Assembly: GCF_008123515.1 (NCBI RefSeq)
Contig: NZ_VSSR01000072.1
Coordinates: 35,514 to 99,513, forward strand
DNA length: 64,000 nt
From: Bradyrhizobium cytisi
Lineage (GTDB): Bacteria; Pseudomonadota; Alphaproteobacteria; Rhizobiales; Xanthobacteraceae
Direction: 5' to 3'
The translations under genes were made by a program, and so were the position numbers. Positions 27,964 through 36,413 of this stretch are shown in pieces. Each line of letters opens with the position of its first letter. Positions within the stretch are counted from its first letter, which is position 1. The notes below the pieces were generated by a model. That model worked only from the letters and a program-made list of their open reading frames with translations, ran no database searches and was not told where the DNA came from.

Positions 27964-28150
27964 GAGGTTTCCGAAAGGGGGAGGAGACGTTTGGATTCTT
28001 GACGAAGTTTAATGGAATGCTCGAGCTCAAACCAGTGCCGCGGCTCCGCGACGCACCCTAGAACCTTGCATCCGAGCCGGGGTCATCCCTACCTCGTGTT
28101 TGCCGGCCTGCCACGCGTCCAGCGGCCATGGCCGGCTCCAGGAGACGGCC

Positions 28151-29107
28151 ATGAACTATCTGCGTACCGCAATGCTTCTCGCAGGCCTCACCGCCCTGTT
28201 CATGGGCGTGGGCTATCTGATCGGCGGCGCCGCTGGCGCCATGATCGCGCTCGTGATTGCGGCGGCGACCAATCTCTTCACCTACTGGAACTCTGACCGC
28301 GCGGTGCTGTCGATGTACGGCGCCCATCAGGTCGACCGTCAAAGCGCGCCGGAACTGGTCGGGCTCGTCGCCGAGCTTGCGGGCCGCGCAGGCCTGCCCA
28401 TGCCGCGCGTGTTCGTGATGGACGAAGCGCAACCCAACGCGTTCGCGACAGGCCGCAATCCCGAGAATGCCGCCGTGGCCGTCACAACGGGCCTGATGAA
28501 CCAGCTCAGCCGCGAGGAGCTTGCCGGCGTGATCGCGCACGAGCTCGCGCACATCAAGAATCACGACACCCTGCTGATGACTGTTACCGCCACCATCGCC
28601 GGCGCTATCTCGATGCTGGCGCAGTTCGGCATGTTCTTCGGCGGCAACCGCGACAACAACGGCCCCGGCATCGTCGGCTCGATCCTGATGATGATCCTGG
28701 CGCCGCTCGGAGCCATGCTGGTGCAGATGGCGATCAGCCGCACCCGCGAATACGCCGCCGACGATCTCGGCGCGCGCATCGCGGGACAGCCGATGTGGCT
28801 GGCGTCGGCGCTGGTGAAGATCGAGGGCGCCGCGCATCAGGTGCCGAACTATGACGCCGAACGAAATCCCGCGACCGCACATATGTTCATCATCAACCCG
28901 CTGTCGGGCCATGGCGTCGACAATCTCTTCGCCACCCATCCCTCGACGCAGAACCGCATCGCGGCGCTCCAGCAACTGGCGGCCGAGCTCGGCGCGCGAG
29001 CGACGCCGTCGGTCGGCGCCAACGAGAATTATCCACCGCAGGGCCCGTGGGGCCGCTCGTCTTCACGGGGTCCCTTGGATGGGCCTTCACGTGGACCTTG
29101 GGGCTGA
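28151..29107 (+). CDS. htpX: Membrane zinc metalloprotease HtpX
   Basis: 318 residues. Two N-terminal membrane segments (1-50) are followed by the zinc motif HELAH with the third ligand in the REYAADDLGA segment. HtpX degrades misfolded inner-membrane proteins alongside FtsH. ATG 28151 follows a GGAGA site. The C-terminal tail after residue 290 is Pro/Gly/Trp-rich (PPQGPWG, repeated as RGPWG at the very end), a feature of alphaproteobacterial HtpX. It is a single gene. Confidence 0.95.
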   Translation: MNYLRTAMLLAGLTALFMGVGYLIGGAAGAMIALVIAAATNLFTYWNSDRAVLSMYGAHQVDRQSAPELVGLVAELAGRAGLPMPRVFVMDEAQPNAFATGRNPENAAVAVTTGLMNQLSREELAGVIAHELAHIKNHDTLLMTVTATIAGAISMLAQFGMFFGGNRDNNGPGIVGSILMMILAPLGAMLVQMAISRTREYAADDLGARIAGQPMWLASALVKIEGAAHQVPNYDAERNPATAHMFIINPLSGHGVDNLFATHPSTQNRIAALQQLAAELGARATPSVGANENYPPQGPWGRSSSRGPLDGPSRGPWG

Positions 29108-29242
29108 TGCGGAATCCGCCGGATTTTGGCTGGCTTTGTGACCTGGCGCACACAGGGCCGGTCTCGCCGGTGGTAACACCTGACCGAGAGTGCTCCTTCG
29201 AAAGGGGATGTGTGGCCGGCCCGCCGCCGGTCACCGTCGAAG

Positions 29243-29884
29243 ATGACCAGAGCTGCCGTGCCATTGTTGATCGTCCTGGGCGTGGCCATTGGCCTGTCCA
29301 CGCATACGGTCGTGAATTGCGGTGATGAGGACGAGCCCGACATCTGCTCGGCCGTGATCGGCTTCTCGCCGTTCCGTGGCTCCCTGATCGCCTTCGCCTA
29401 TGAGGGGCGCGGACGGATCGCGCTGCGCCACGGCGACAACGGCCGGGCGATCGCCGATTTCAACGAGGCCATCCACCTCAATCCCAACCGCGCCTCGCTC
29501 TATCGCGACCGCGCGCAGGCGTACCGTCAGAACGGCGAGCTGAGCCTCGCGATTGCCGATTTTGACGAGGCGATCGCGCTCGATCCCAAGCCGGCGCCGC
29601 CCTATCACGAGCGCGGCCTCGCTCTCGCCGCCAAGGGTGATCTCGACCGCGCGATTCTGAGCTACAGCACCGCCGTCCGCCTCGACCCCTCCGACCCGCA
29701 GGCCCGCCTCGACCGCGGCCTTGCGTTCCTCGCCCGCGGCCAGGCCAACGATGCGCGTGCAGATTTCGAAGCCGCTGTTGCGTTGCCGCCCGGCAAGGAC
29801 GGCCGCACACGCGCCGCCGCGCGCGCAAAACTCGCCGAGCTTGCTCACGCCGAGCCGACCCGCGTCTCGGCGCCGACGCGGTGA
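29243..29884 (+). CDS. Membrane-anchored or exported TPR protein
   Basis: 213 residues from ATG 29243. The first 25 residues (MTRAAVPLLIVLGVAIGLSTH) are a signal or anchor. After a short Cys-containing stretch, four TPR units follow (ALRHGDNGRAIADFNEAIHLNPN, QNGELSLAIADFDEAIALDPK, AKGDLDRAILSYSTAVRLDPSD, ARGQANDARADFEAAVAL). The first 33 bases of the longer frame overlap nothing but lack a ribosome-binding site. A periplasmic scaffold role is inferred. A palindromic repeat follows. Confidence 0.78.
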   Translation: MTRAAVPLLIVLGVAIGLSTHTVVNCGDEDEPDICSAVIGFSPFRGSLIAFAYEGRGRIALRHGDNGRAIADFNEAIHLNPNRASLYRDRAQAYRQNGELSLAIADFDEAIALDPKPAPPYHERGLALAAKGDLDRAILSYSTAVRLDPSDPQARLDRGLAFLARGQANDARADFEAAVALPPGKDGRTRAAARAKLAELAHAEPTRVSAPTR

Positions 29885-29892
29885 GAGGTGTT

Positions 29893-30034
29893 CTCCCTCG
29901 CCCCGTTCTTACGGGGAGAGGGTTGGGGTGAGGGGCTCTATCCGCGAAGATGGTGAGAGTTGGATCTGCGGAGACTCCCCTCACCCGGATCGCAAGAGCG
30001 ATCCGACCTCTCCCCGCAAGCGGGGCGAGGTGAA
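29893..30034. repeat. Palindromic intergenic repeat (CTCGCCCCG family)
   Basis: The left half contains a CCCCG/CGGGG hairpin and GGGGTGAGGGGC; the right half has CTCCCCTCACCC and a second CCCCGCAAGCGGGG hairpin. The halves are complementary overall (GAGGGG near 29930 with CCCCTC near 29978). It is one more family of dispersed palindromic element, distinct from those at 4491, 24652 and 36323. Confidence 0.72.
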
Positions 30035-30049
30035 GGGCGCAAGCGGCGG

Positions 30050-30400
30050 CTACTTCGGCTTCTTAGCCTTGGTCTTCTTAGCCTTGGCCTTCTTCGCCGG
30101 CTTCTCCTTCACCGGCTTCTCGGCCTTCACCTCGATGGGCGTGCTGGCGGCCAGTCGCATGGCGCGGGCATAGCTGTCGGCGACATTGTCGGCGGACATC
30201 TGGAGGCGTTTGGCAGCGGCGGTGGCCTGCTCCATGGTGGCCTTCGCCATCATCTTGAAGCGGGCGCCGGTCTCCTTGCCCTTGGCCTTGGCTGCAAGGC
30301 CGCTGAAGCGATCCCGCCGCTGCTTGGCGCGGGTCATCAGGCCCGTCTGCAGCTATCTGGCCAGTTGCCGGATCACGACATCCAGGTCGGCGTCGGCCAT
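30050..30400 (-). pseudogene. Basic phasin-like or histone-like protein gene with in-frame TAG
   Basis: A start at 30400 has a good site (AGAGGAT upstream) and reads MADADLDVVIRQLAR, then TAG at 30353-30355, then continues in frame to an ATG at 30337 and on to 30050. The second part alone is 95 residues: a helical region (MMAKATMEQATAAAKRLQMSADNV) and a lysine/alanine/proline tail (KKAKAKKTKAKKPK) like that of histone-H1-like or phasin-type proteins. The internal ATG has no clear ribosome-binding site. I read this as one gene interrupted by a single-base nonsense change (GAG, CAG or AAG to TAG), or a 95-residue gene made by reinitiation. Confidence 0.55.
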
Positions 30401-30514
30401 GTCTTCTATCCTCTTCGAAACAATCCCAATCGATGCGGCGGGACTATGCAGATCGGGCCCCGCCTTGGCAATTCCCGCCCGGGCGTCATCCGCAGCTTCC
30501 GGTTACCAAAACAG

Positions 30515-30541
30515 AAAAGCCGCGCATGTCGCGCGGCTTTT
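30515..30541. terminator. Bidirectional terminator hairpin
   Basis: Perfect 11-base arms AAAAGCCGCGC (30515-30525) and GCGCGGCTTTT (30531-30541) with an ATGTC loop. It lies downstream of the metallopeptidase-like gene on the minus strand and should end its transcript. Confidence 0.85.
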
Positions 30542-30576
30542 GGCATTGGCTTGGCGCGAGGTGCGCCGTGCCGGCC

Positions 30577-31389
30577 TTATTTCAGCGAGGCGACCGGTCC
30601 GCTTGAGCTTGCTGCCGGATCGGGGTCGAAGCCGAACACGCCGACCAGATATTTGTAATAGTCCGGCATCTTCTCCTTGAGCGCCTCGCGGGTCTTGGGA
30701 TCGTGGAATTCGCTCTTGCCGGCGAGGAAAATGCTGGCGGTCACCGCAAAGAACTCCATGTGGTTCTTCAGCGCATAGGCTTCCTTGGGCAGGAAATCCT
30801 TGGATTTGGCATAGGCGTAATAGCTGATCACGCCCTTGTTGGCGTAGCCGTCCGGCAGCAGGCGCGCGTGATAGGCATGCAGCATCTCGTGGAGCAGCAC
30901 GGCCTCTTTCTCGTAACGCATCATGTCCGGCCGGACCATGATGACGCCGAGCCCGGAATCGACTGCGAGGTCGACGGCGTTCGGGTTGGTCCAGCGCTGC
31001 TTGTCGTGGTCCCACACCGTTAGCGTCCGCGGGGTGGTGCGCTGGGTATCCGGCGTGACCCGGCCGTAGCAGGCGGTTGCGGCGCCTTCGTCGAGGCAGG
31101 CCAGCTCGCTCGCGATGATCGGGACGGTACGGAAGAAGCGAAGCACGCGCGGCGAGAACCCGGCGCCTTCGACCACGTCGATCTGCTGCTTCAGATTCTC
31201 GGTGAGCTTGTCGACGTCCTTGCGCTCGGAATTCTCCGACACGTCGAACATGTAGCCGCGGTAGCTCTGGAAGCCGGGCGGCAGCGCCTTCGCGGCATCG
31301 GCGGACGCGACATCGAACGAGCCGGCGGTGGACGGATTGGCGAACAGCGCGCCGACAACGGTCGCGGTCAGCAGCAACGCAATGCGCAT
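30577..31389 (-). CDS. Secreted putative zinc metallopeptidase (ATLF/PPEP-like)
   Basis: 270 residues with a Sec signal peptide (1-22, ending PSTA). The segment LLHEMLHAYH holds a zinc HExxH motif (His167, Glu168, His171). About 40 residues on, NHMEFFAVTASIF supplies a glutamate (Glu212) in the position expected for a third zinc ligand, the arrangement seen in anthrax lethal-factor-like peptidases. Two cysteines (98 and 107) may form a disulfide. The family match is by pattern only; the substrate is unknown. It is a single gene with a terminator behind it. Confidence 0.65.
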   Translation of the reverse strand: MRIALLLTATVVGALFANPSTAGSFDVASADAAKALPPGFQSYRGYMFDVSENSERKDVDKLTENLKQQIDVVEGAGFSPRVLRFFRTVPIIASELACLDEGAATACYGRVTPDTQRTTPRTLTVWDHDKQRWTNPNAVDLAVDSGLGVIMVRPDMMRYEKEAVLLHEMLHAYHARLLPDGYANKGVISYYAYAKSKDFLPKEAYALKNHMEFFAVTASIFLAGKSEFHDPKTREALKEKMPDYYKYLVGVFGFDPDPAASSSGPVASLK

Positions 31390-31615
31390 GATGAACCCCC
31401 TGATGTCACTTCACGCGGCAGGATAGGCTGCCGTTGTTTGCGAAAAGTGAGTGGGGCGAGACTAAGGCAGCGATGTTGAGGCGTGCTTAATCCTTGGTTG
31501 CAGATCGCGAAGGCGGATTAGGGCAGGGTTAACCAAGCCGTAGATCGGCGGCGCGCTTGGGCGTAACATGCCGCTCGGGCATCAAGCCCGGATCAGAAGC
31601 CGAAGGGAGGATGCC

Positions 31616-31909
31616 ATGTATGCCGCCATCCGTCAGGCCAAGGCGAAGAGCGGAAGCGCCGAAGAGCTGGCGCGCCGCATCAAGGACGGCGCCGTTCCGA
31701 TCATCAGCGACGTCGACGGCTTCAGGGCCTATTACGTCGTCTATGCCGGCGACGACACGGTGACCGCGATCTCCATCTTCGACAAGTTCGAGCAGGCCGA
31801 GGAAGCGAACCGGCGTGCCATTGCCTGGATCGAAAAGGATCTGGGGCCGTTGCTGGCAGGGCATGCGAGTGCCGCCGCGGGGCCGGTGATCGTGCATACG
31901 CTGGCGTAG
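31616..31909 (+). CDS. Small ABM-like (dimeric alpha-beta barrel) protein
   Basis: 97 residues from ATG 31616, which follows GAAGGGAGG. The pattern MYAAIRQAKAKSGSAEELARRIKDGAVPII, FRAYYVVYAGDDTVTAISIFDKFEQAEEANRRAIAWIEKDL matches the antibiotic biosynthesis monooxygenase-like ferredoxin fold used by many small enzymes and sensors. No cofactor or catalytic residue can be assigned. It stands alone, followed by a palindromic repeat. Confidence 0.72.
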   Translation: MYAAIRQAKAKSGSAEELARRIKDGAVPIISDVDGFRAYYVVYAGDDTVTAISIFDKFEQAEEANRRAIAWIEKDLGPLLAGHASAAAGPVIVHTLA

Positions 31910-31942
31910 TTGGTTGGATCGCTCGCGCCTCAAACTCAACGG

Positions 31943-32043
31943 TCATCGCCCGGCTTGACCGGGCGATCCAGTACTCCGAGACGGCTATGATTGAACCGAT
32001 GGGCCGCGCCGTACTGGATGCCCCGCTTTCGCGGAGCATGACA
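31943..32043. repeat. Palindromic intergenic repeat (GATCCAGTA family), copy 2
   Basis: Left part 31943-31974 ends GATCCAGTACT; right part 32011-32043 begins GTACTGGATGCCCCGC and ends GAGCATGACA. It shares both ends with the copy at 24652-24750, while the middle differs. It lies between convergent genes. Confidence 0.78.
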
Positions 32044-32054
32044 ACGGAGAGGGG

Positions 32055-33500
32055 TTACAACTCCCTCGCATTCGAGAACGCGAACGAGCTCACCCGTCGC
32101 GTGGTCTCGTCCAGGATTAGCGTGCGTGTGATCGGCGGCTCGGCGCGCTGGGCGCAGTTTTCGCGCTCGCAGAGCCGGCAGTTGACGCCGATCGGCGTGC
32201 CTTCCGTCTTCTCCAGGTCGATGCCGGTGGCGTAAGTCAGGCGCGCGGCGTGGCGGATCTCGCAGCCGAGGCCGATGGCGAAGCGCGGCTGCGGCTGCGG
32301 GTGCGGCGCGACGGGCCGGCGCACCATCTGCGCGATCGAGAAATACCGCGTGCCGTCGGAGAGCTCGATCACCTGCTTCAGCAGACGATCGGGCGTGTCG
32401 AAGGTCGAGTGCACATTCCACAGCGGACAGGTGCCGCCGAATTTCGAGAACGGGAAGGTGCCGGAGGAAAAGCGCTTCGACACGTTGCCGGCATTGTCGA
32501 CGCGCAGCAGGAAGAACGGAATGCCGCGTGCGTTCGGCCGTTGCAGCGTGGTGAGGCGATGGCAGACCTGCTCGAAGCCGGAATTGAAGCGCTGCGCCAG
32601 CACGTGGATGTCGTAGTTGAGGGCGTCGGCCGCCGCGAGGAAGGCCGGGTAGGGCATCATCACGGCCGCTGCAAAGTAGTTGGCGAGCGTGATGCGGAAC
32701 AACCGGCGCGGCGTATCGTCGAGCGGGCCGGCGCGGCCGATGATGGTCTCCAGGGCTTGCGTGCATTCGCCGAGGCCAAGCTGGAAGGCGAGCTGGAAGG
32801 CGCGACCCGGAGGGTCGACCAGCTCCGAGATCAGGAGCTGACGGCGGTGACGGTCGAAACGGCGGAGCGTTTCGCGCATCACGTCGACCGGCATGATGCG
32901 GGTCTGGATCGAATGCTTTTCGCGCAGGCGTGCGGCGAGTGCGGCATAGAGCCCTTCGGCCGGCACATTCAACTCGTCGCGAAGGTTCTCCGCGGCCTGC
33001 TCGAGCTCCGGGAAATAATTGCGGTTGGCCTCGATCAGCTCGCGCACGCGCTCGACCGGATTGGCCTCGTAGCGCGTGCCGACATCGCGGTCGGCCATTT
33101 GCGCTGCCGCCAGCGTCTCGCCCTGGCGCGCCTCGGTATAGGCCGCGTAGAGCCGCTGCAGCGCGTGCGTCACGCCGGGACAGAGCTCGGCGAGGTCGCG
33201 CAGCTCCTGCTTGGGGACCTCGATCTGGCGGAACAGCGGATCGGAGAAGACCTCGTTGAGTTCGGCGAAGAAGCGGTCCTCGTCGGCGGTGGCGAGATCG
33301 CGCAGATCGAGGTCGTAGGTTTCGGCCAGCCGCAGCAGGATCTGCGCCGTCACCGGGCGCTGGTTCCGCTCGATCAGATTGACATAGCTCGGCGAGATCC
33401 CGAGCCCCTCGGCGATCTGGGTCTGCGATAGCCCCAATTGCTGCCGGATCCGCCGAAAGCGCGGACCGACGAACAGCTTTTTCCCTGATGCGGCGGGCAT
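32055..33500 (-). CDS. ScfR/RamB-type short-chain-acyl-responsive XRE regulator
   Basis: 481 residues. The Cro/CI helix-turn-helix is at about 12-66 (GPRFRRIRQQLGLSQTQIAEGLGISPSYVNLIERNQRPV). A middle ImmA/IrrE-like region has FQLAFQLGLGE where peptidases carry HExxH, so the zinc motif is lost. A DUF2083 C-terminal domain with Cys-containing CRLCERENC follows. This architecture is that of RamB, PrpR and ScfR regulators of acetate, propionate and glyoxylate metabolism. It is divergent from isocitrate lyase, its expected target, across a 206-base gap that holds tandem TTTACAAAA repeats. Confidence 0.9.
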   Translation of the reverse strand: MPAASGKKLFVGPRFRRIRQQLGLSQTQIAEGLGISPSYVNLIERNQRPVTAQILLRLAETYDLDLRDLATADEDRFFAELNEVFSDPLFRQIEVPKQELRDLAELCPGVTHALQRLYAAYTEARQGETLAAAQMADRDVGTRYEANPVERVRELIEANRNYFPELEQAAENLRDELNVPAEGLYAALAARLREKHSIQTRIMPVDVMRETLRRFDRHRRQLLISELVDPPGRAFQLAFQLGLGECTQALETIIGRAGPLDDTPRRLFRITLANYFAAAVMMPYPAFLAAADALNYDIHVLAQRFNSGFEQVCHRLTTLQRPNARGIPFFLLRVDNAGNVSKRFSSGTFPFSKFGGTCPLWNVHSTFDTPDRLLKQVIELSDGTRYFSIAQMVRRPVAPHPQPQPRFAIGLGCEIRHAARLTYATGIDLEKTEGTPIGVNCRLCERENCAQRAEPPITRTLILDETTRRVSSFAFSNAREL

Positions 33501-33548
33501 TTCTTACATCTCCAGAGGCACTAAGGGCAGTCTCACTGACCTGTATTC

Positions 33549-33566
33549 TTTACAAAATTTACAAAA
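33549..33566. promoter_or_regulatory. Tandem TTTACAAAA repeat, candidate ScfR/RamB-like operator
   Basis: Two perfect, abutting nine-base copies of TTTACAAAA at 33549-33557 and 33558-33566, in an AT-rich block between the divergent regulator and aceA starts (49 and 141 bases away). RamB sites in actinobacteria contain a similar TTTGCAAA-like core, which makes this the best operator candidate. A weaker CATGT/ACATG dyad follows near 33580-33600. Confidence 0.55.
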
Positions 33567-33706
33567 TAACATCTACTACATGTTCTTATGTTACATGACA
33601 TCACCATTCGAATACAAGGCCTCTGTACGAACTTCCCTTTCTCGCGTTTAGCTCATGTCACGCGTTTCGCAATGCACTGTCAAAACTGTCGAGAGAGAGC
33701 ACGCAC

Positions 33707-35341
33707 ATGAACTACCAGCCCCGTGGCATCAACGCGCTCCAGCGCCCGGCCTCGTATCAGAGCGAGATCGAGGCGGCCCAGGCGCTCCTCGAGACCAAGC
33801 CGACCTGGAATGGGGTGTCGGCCGAGGCCGTCGCGCGCATGCGCATCCAGAACCGCTTCAAGACCGGTCTGGACATCGCCCGCTACACCGCGGCGCTGAT
33901 GCGGGCCGACATGGCGGCCTATGACGCCGATCCGACCAAGTACACGCAGTCACTGGGCTGCTGGCATGGCTTCATCGCCCAGCAGAAGCTGATCTCGATC
34001 AAGAAGCACTTCGGTGGCAAGACCGATCGCCGCTACCTCTATCTGTCCGGCTGGATGATCGCGGCGCTGCGCTCCGAGTTCGGACCGCTGCCCGACCAGT
34101 CGATGCACGAGAAGACCTCGGTGCCGGCCTTGATCGAGGAGCTCTACACCTTCCTGCGTCAGGCGGACTCCCGCGAGCTCAACGACATCTTCCGCGCGCT
34201 CGACAAGGCGCGCAAGGAAGGCGACAAGGCCCGCGAGAAGGAGCTGATCGAGAAGGTCGACAACTTCCAGACCCATGTAGTGCCCGTCATCGCCGACATC
34301 GACGCCGGCTTCGGCAACGCCGAGGCGACCTATCTGCTCGCCAAGAAGATGATCGAAGCGGGCGCCTGCGCGCTGCAGATCGAGAACCAGGTCTCCGACG
34401 AGAAGCAGTGCGGTCACCAGGACGGCAAGGTCACCGTGCCGCATGAGGTCTTCCTGGCGAAGATCCGCGCCTGCCGCCACGCCTTCCTCGAGCTCGGCAT
34501 CGAAGACGGCGTCGTCGTGACCCGCACCGACTCGCTCGGCGCCGGCCTGACGCAGCAGATCGCCGTCAGCCACAAGCCTGGCGACCTCGGCGACCAGTAC
34601 AACAGCTTCCTGGATTGCGAGGAAATCACCACGGAGAACGCCCGCAACGGCGACGTCATCATCAACCGCAACGGCAAGATGATGCGTCCGAAGCGGCTGC
34701 CCTCGAACCTCTACCAGTTCCGCCCCGGCACGGGCGAAGATCGCTGCGTGCTCGACAGCATCACCTCGCTGCAGAACGGCGCCGACCTGCTCTGGATCGA
34801 GACCGAGAAGCCGCATATCGAGCAGATCGCCAAGATGGTCGACCGCATCCGCAAGGTCGTTCCGAACGCGAAGCTCGCCTACAACAACTCGCCCTCGTTC
34901 AACTGGACGCTCAACTTCCGCTGGCAGGTCTACGACGCGATGAAGGAAGCCGGCAAGGATGTCTCGAAGTACAACCGCGCCGAGCTGATGAAGCCGGAAT
35001 ACGACGATACGCCGCTGGCGATTGAAGCCGACGAGCGCATCCGCACCTTCCAGGCGGATTCGGCCAAGCGCGCGGGCATCTTCCATCACCTGATCACGCT
35101 GCCGACCTATCACACGGCCGCGCTGTCCACCGACAACCTCGCACGCGAGTATTTCGGCGAGCAGGGCATGCTCGGCTACGTCAAGAACGTCCAGCGTCAG
35201 GAGATTCGTCAGGGCATCGCCTGCGCCAAGCACCAGAACATGGCCGGCTCCGATATCGGCGACGACCACAAGGAGTACTTCGCAGGTGAAGCCGCCCTGA
35301 AGGCGGGCGGCGCCCACAACACGATGAACCAGTTCGGCTAA
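33707..35341 (+). CDS. aceA: Isocitrate lyase (long form)
   Basis: 544 residues. It splits isocitrate into glyoxylate and succinate, the first step of the glyoxylate shunt. The catalytic cysteine is Cys235 in KQCGHQDGKV (KKCGH in many homologues). The segment VIADIDAGFGNAEATYLL carries metal-binding aspartates, and NNSPSFNWTLNF is the conserved late motif. It is about 110 residues longer than the E. coli enzyme, partly from an inserted charged helix near 155-185 (RALDKARKEGDKAREKELIEK), as in the large isocitrate lyase subfamily. Regulation by the divergent ScfR-like protein is likely. DUF4170 follows in the same operon. Confidence 0.96.
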   Translation: MNYQPRGINALQRPASYQSEIEAAQALLETKPTWNGVSAEAVARMRIQNRFKTGLDIARYTAALMRADMAAYDADPTKYTQSLGCWHGFIAQQKLISIKKHFGGKTDRRYLYLSGWMIAALRSEFGPLPDQSMHEKTSVPALIEELYTFLRQADSRELNDIFRALDKARKEGDKAREKELIEKVDNFQTHVVPVIADIDAGFGNAEATYLLAKKMIEAGACALQIENQVSDEKQCGHQDGKVTVPHEVFLAKIRACRHAFLELGIEDGVVVTRTDSLGAGLTQQIAVSHKPGDLGDQYNSFLDCEEITTENARNGDVIINRNGKMMRPKRLPSNLYQFRPGTGEDRCVLDSITSLQNGADLLWIETEKPHIEQIAKMVDRIRKVVPNAKLAYNNSPSFNWTLNFRWQVYDAMKEAGKDVSKYNRAELMKPEYDDTPLAIEADERIRTFQADSAKRAGIFHHLITLPTYHTAALSTDNLAREYFGEQGMLGYVKNVQRQEIRQGIACAKHQNMAGSDIGDDHKEYFAGEAALKAGGAHNTMNQFG

Positions 35342-35363
35342 CGCCACGCAATAGGAGACTGAT

Positions 35364-35573
35364 ATGACCAAGGGCAGCAATTTCTGGGTGATCGGCGGCG
35401 AGTTCGGCTCGATGAACTTCCACAAGCTCGTCGAAGGCTCGGCCCAGGTGCAGGGTCCGTTCAAGACCCGCAAGGAAGCTGAAGACGCCTGGCGCTCGGT
35501 TTCGGAAGAGAACCGCCACAAGGCCGGCGTCCGTTTCTCGATCGTGGAAGAGCCGTCGCGGGTCTCGGCCTGA
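35364..35573 (+). CDS. DUF4170 small protein downstream of aceA
   Basis: 69 residues: MTKGSNFWVIGGEFGSMNF, GPFKTRKEAEDAWRSVSEENRHKAGVRFSIVEEP. The pattern is that of DUF4170, soluble proteins of alphaproteobacteria. An AGGAGA site precedes the ATG, 22 bases after the aceA stop, and a terminator follows, so it is co-transcribed with isocitrate lyase. A role in glyoxylate metabolism is only inferred from linkage. Confidence 0.82.
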   Translation: MTKGSNFWVIGGEFGSMNFHKLVEGSAQVQGPFKTRKEAEDAWRSVSEENRHKAGVRFSIVEEPSRVSA

Positions 35574-35610
35574 CGGCTGCCTGACAAATAAGAAGACGTC
35601 CAAGGACGGA

Positions 35611-35650
35611 GGGTCCCATCCGGCGCAAGCCGGGTGGGATCGTCTGCTTT
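35611..35650 (+). terminator. Terminator after aceA-DUF4170
   Basis: An 11-base stem TCCCATCCGGC (35614-35624) and GCCGGGTGGGA (35629-35639) with one G-U pair and a GCAA tetraloop; a CTTTT stretch follows after seven bases. Confidence 0.75.
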
Positions 35651-35761
35651 TGGCACACATCAACGGCCTGTGGGTGTCGTAAGTATCTGGAATGATAGGC
35701 CCTTTGCGGGCGCTTTGGTTGCTGATAGGTTAATGGCGGAAAGTCGAGGACCAGGCCGACA

Positions 35762-36316
35762 ATGTCAGAGCCCGAGACCAGCGGGACCCATCCCAGCCAG
35801 CCGCGCCCGGTGCGGCTGCGCGATGCGCTGCTGCGCGCGCGGATCGAGGCCGCCGACCGGACCGGCGTCGTCGTCGATCTCAGGGATGCCGAGGTGGCGC
35901 GGCTCGAGATCCTCAACGACGCGCTCGACCCGCTGTTCGCCCAGGTTCCGGATCAGATCGATTTGTTCGACCGCGGCATCAGCCAGGGCGATACGCCGCG
36001 GCTCTGGATCGACGTCGTCGCGCACATCATGATGGGGCGCGACAAGCGGCTGTACCGCTTCGTCCAGGACAGCCGCTTCGGCCGCATCGTGCTCGCCGAA
36101 TCGCACGACACTGCGGTGATCGTTGACGCCGTGACCGACTACGTCGCCCGCCGCATGATCGAGCGCGAGCGCGCGATGGTGGTGCTGCCCGAGCCGAAGC
36201 CGGAGGTCGCGCAGCCGTCCCGCCGCTCGCGCGTTTGGCCGTTCGTGTTCGGCTTCATCCTCGGTGCCGCCGCGCTGTTCGGCGTCGCCGTGCTCGCGGC
36301 GCTGCGGAGCTGGTGA
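35762..36316 (+). CDS. Hypothetical tail-anchored membrane protein
   Basis: 184 residues. The N-terminal 150 residues are soluble and charged (RLRDALLRARIEAADRTGVVVDLRDAEVARLEIL; LWIDVVAHIMMGRDKRLYRFVQDSRFGRIVLAE). A basic linker PSRRSRVW precedes a single C-terminal membrane segment (PFVFGFILGAAALFGVAVLAAL). The cytoplasmic domain with a C-terminal anchor suggests a membrane-tethered adaptor. I recognise no family. The start is the ATG 10 bases after an AGGCCGA stretch; a single gene. Confidence 0.72.
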   Translation: MSEPETSGTHPSQPRPVRLRDALLRARIEAADRTGVVVDLRDAEVARLEILNDALDPLFAQVPDQIDLFDRGISQGDTPRLWIDVVAHIMMGRDKRLYRFVQDSRFGRIVLAESHDTAVIVDAVTDYVARRMIERERAMVVLPEPKPEVAQPSRRSRVWPFVFGFILGAAALFGVAVLAALRSW

Positions 36317-36322
36317 GATTTC

Positions 36323-36406
36323 GTCATTGCGAGGAGCGAAGCGACGAAGCAATCCAGGCTGTCTCCGAGGAAGCAGTCTGGATTGCTTCGCTTCGCTCGC
36401 AATGAC
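36323..36406. repeat. Palindromic intergenic repeat (GTCATTGCGAG family)
   Basis: Near-complementary arms: 36323-36357 begins GTCATTGCGAGGAGCGAAGC and ends CAATCCAG, and 36378-36406 begins CTGGATTGCTTCGC and ends GCTCGCAATGAC. It lies between convergent genes and could stop transcription both ways. This motif is a widely dispersed rhizobial palindrome. Confidence 0.85.
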
Positions 36407-36413
36407 GGCAAGC

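Noticed and set aside
32055..33500. ImmA/IrrE-type protease activity in the ScfR-like regulator
   Set aside because: The position of the HExxH motif reads FQLAFQLGLGE, so zinc ligands are absent; the protein is treated as a regulator only.
33950..35656. 568-residue minus-strand frame opposite isocitrate lyase
   Set aside because: Shadow of aceA in its third-position-GC frame; Val/Leu/Asp repeats without domain structure.
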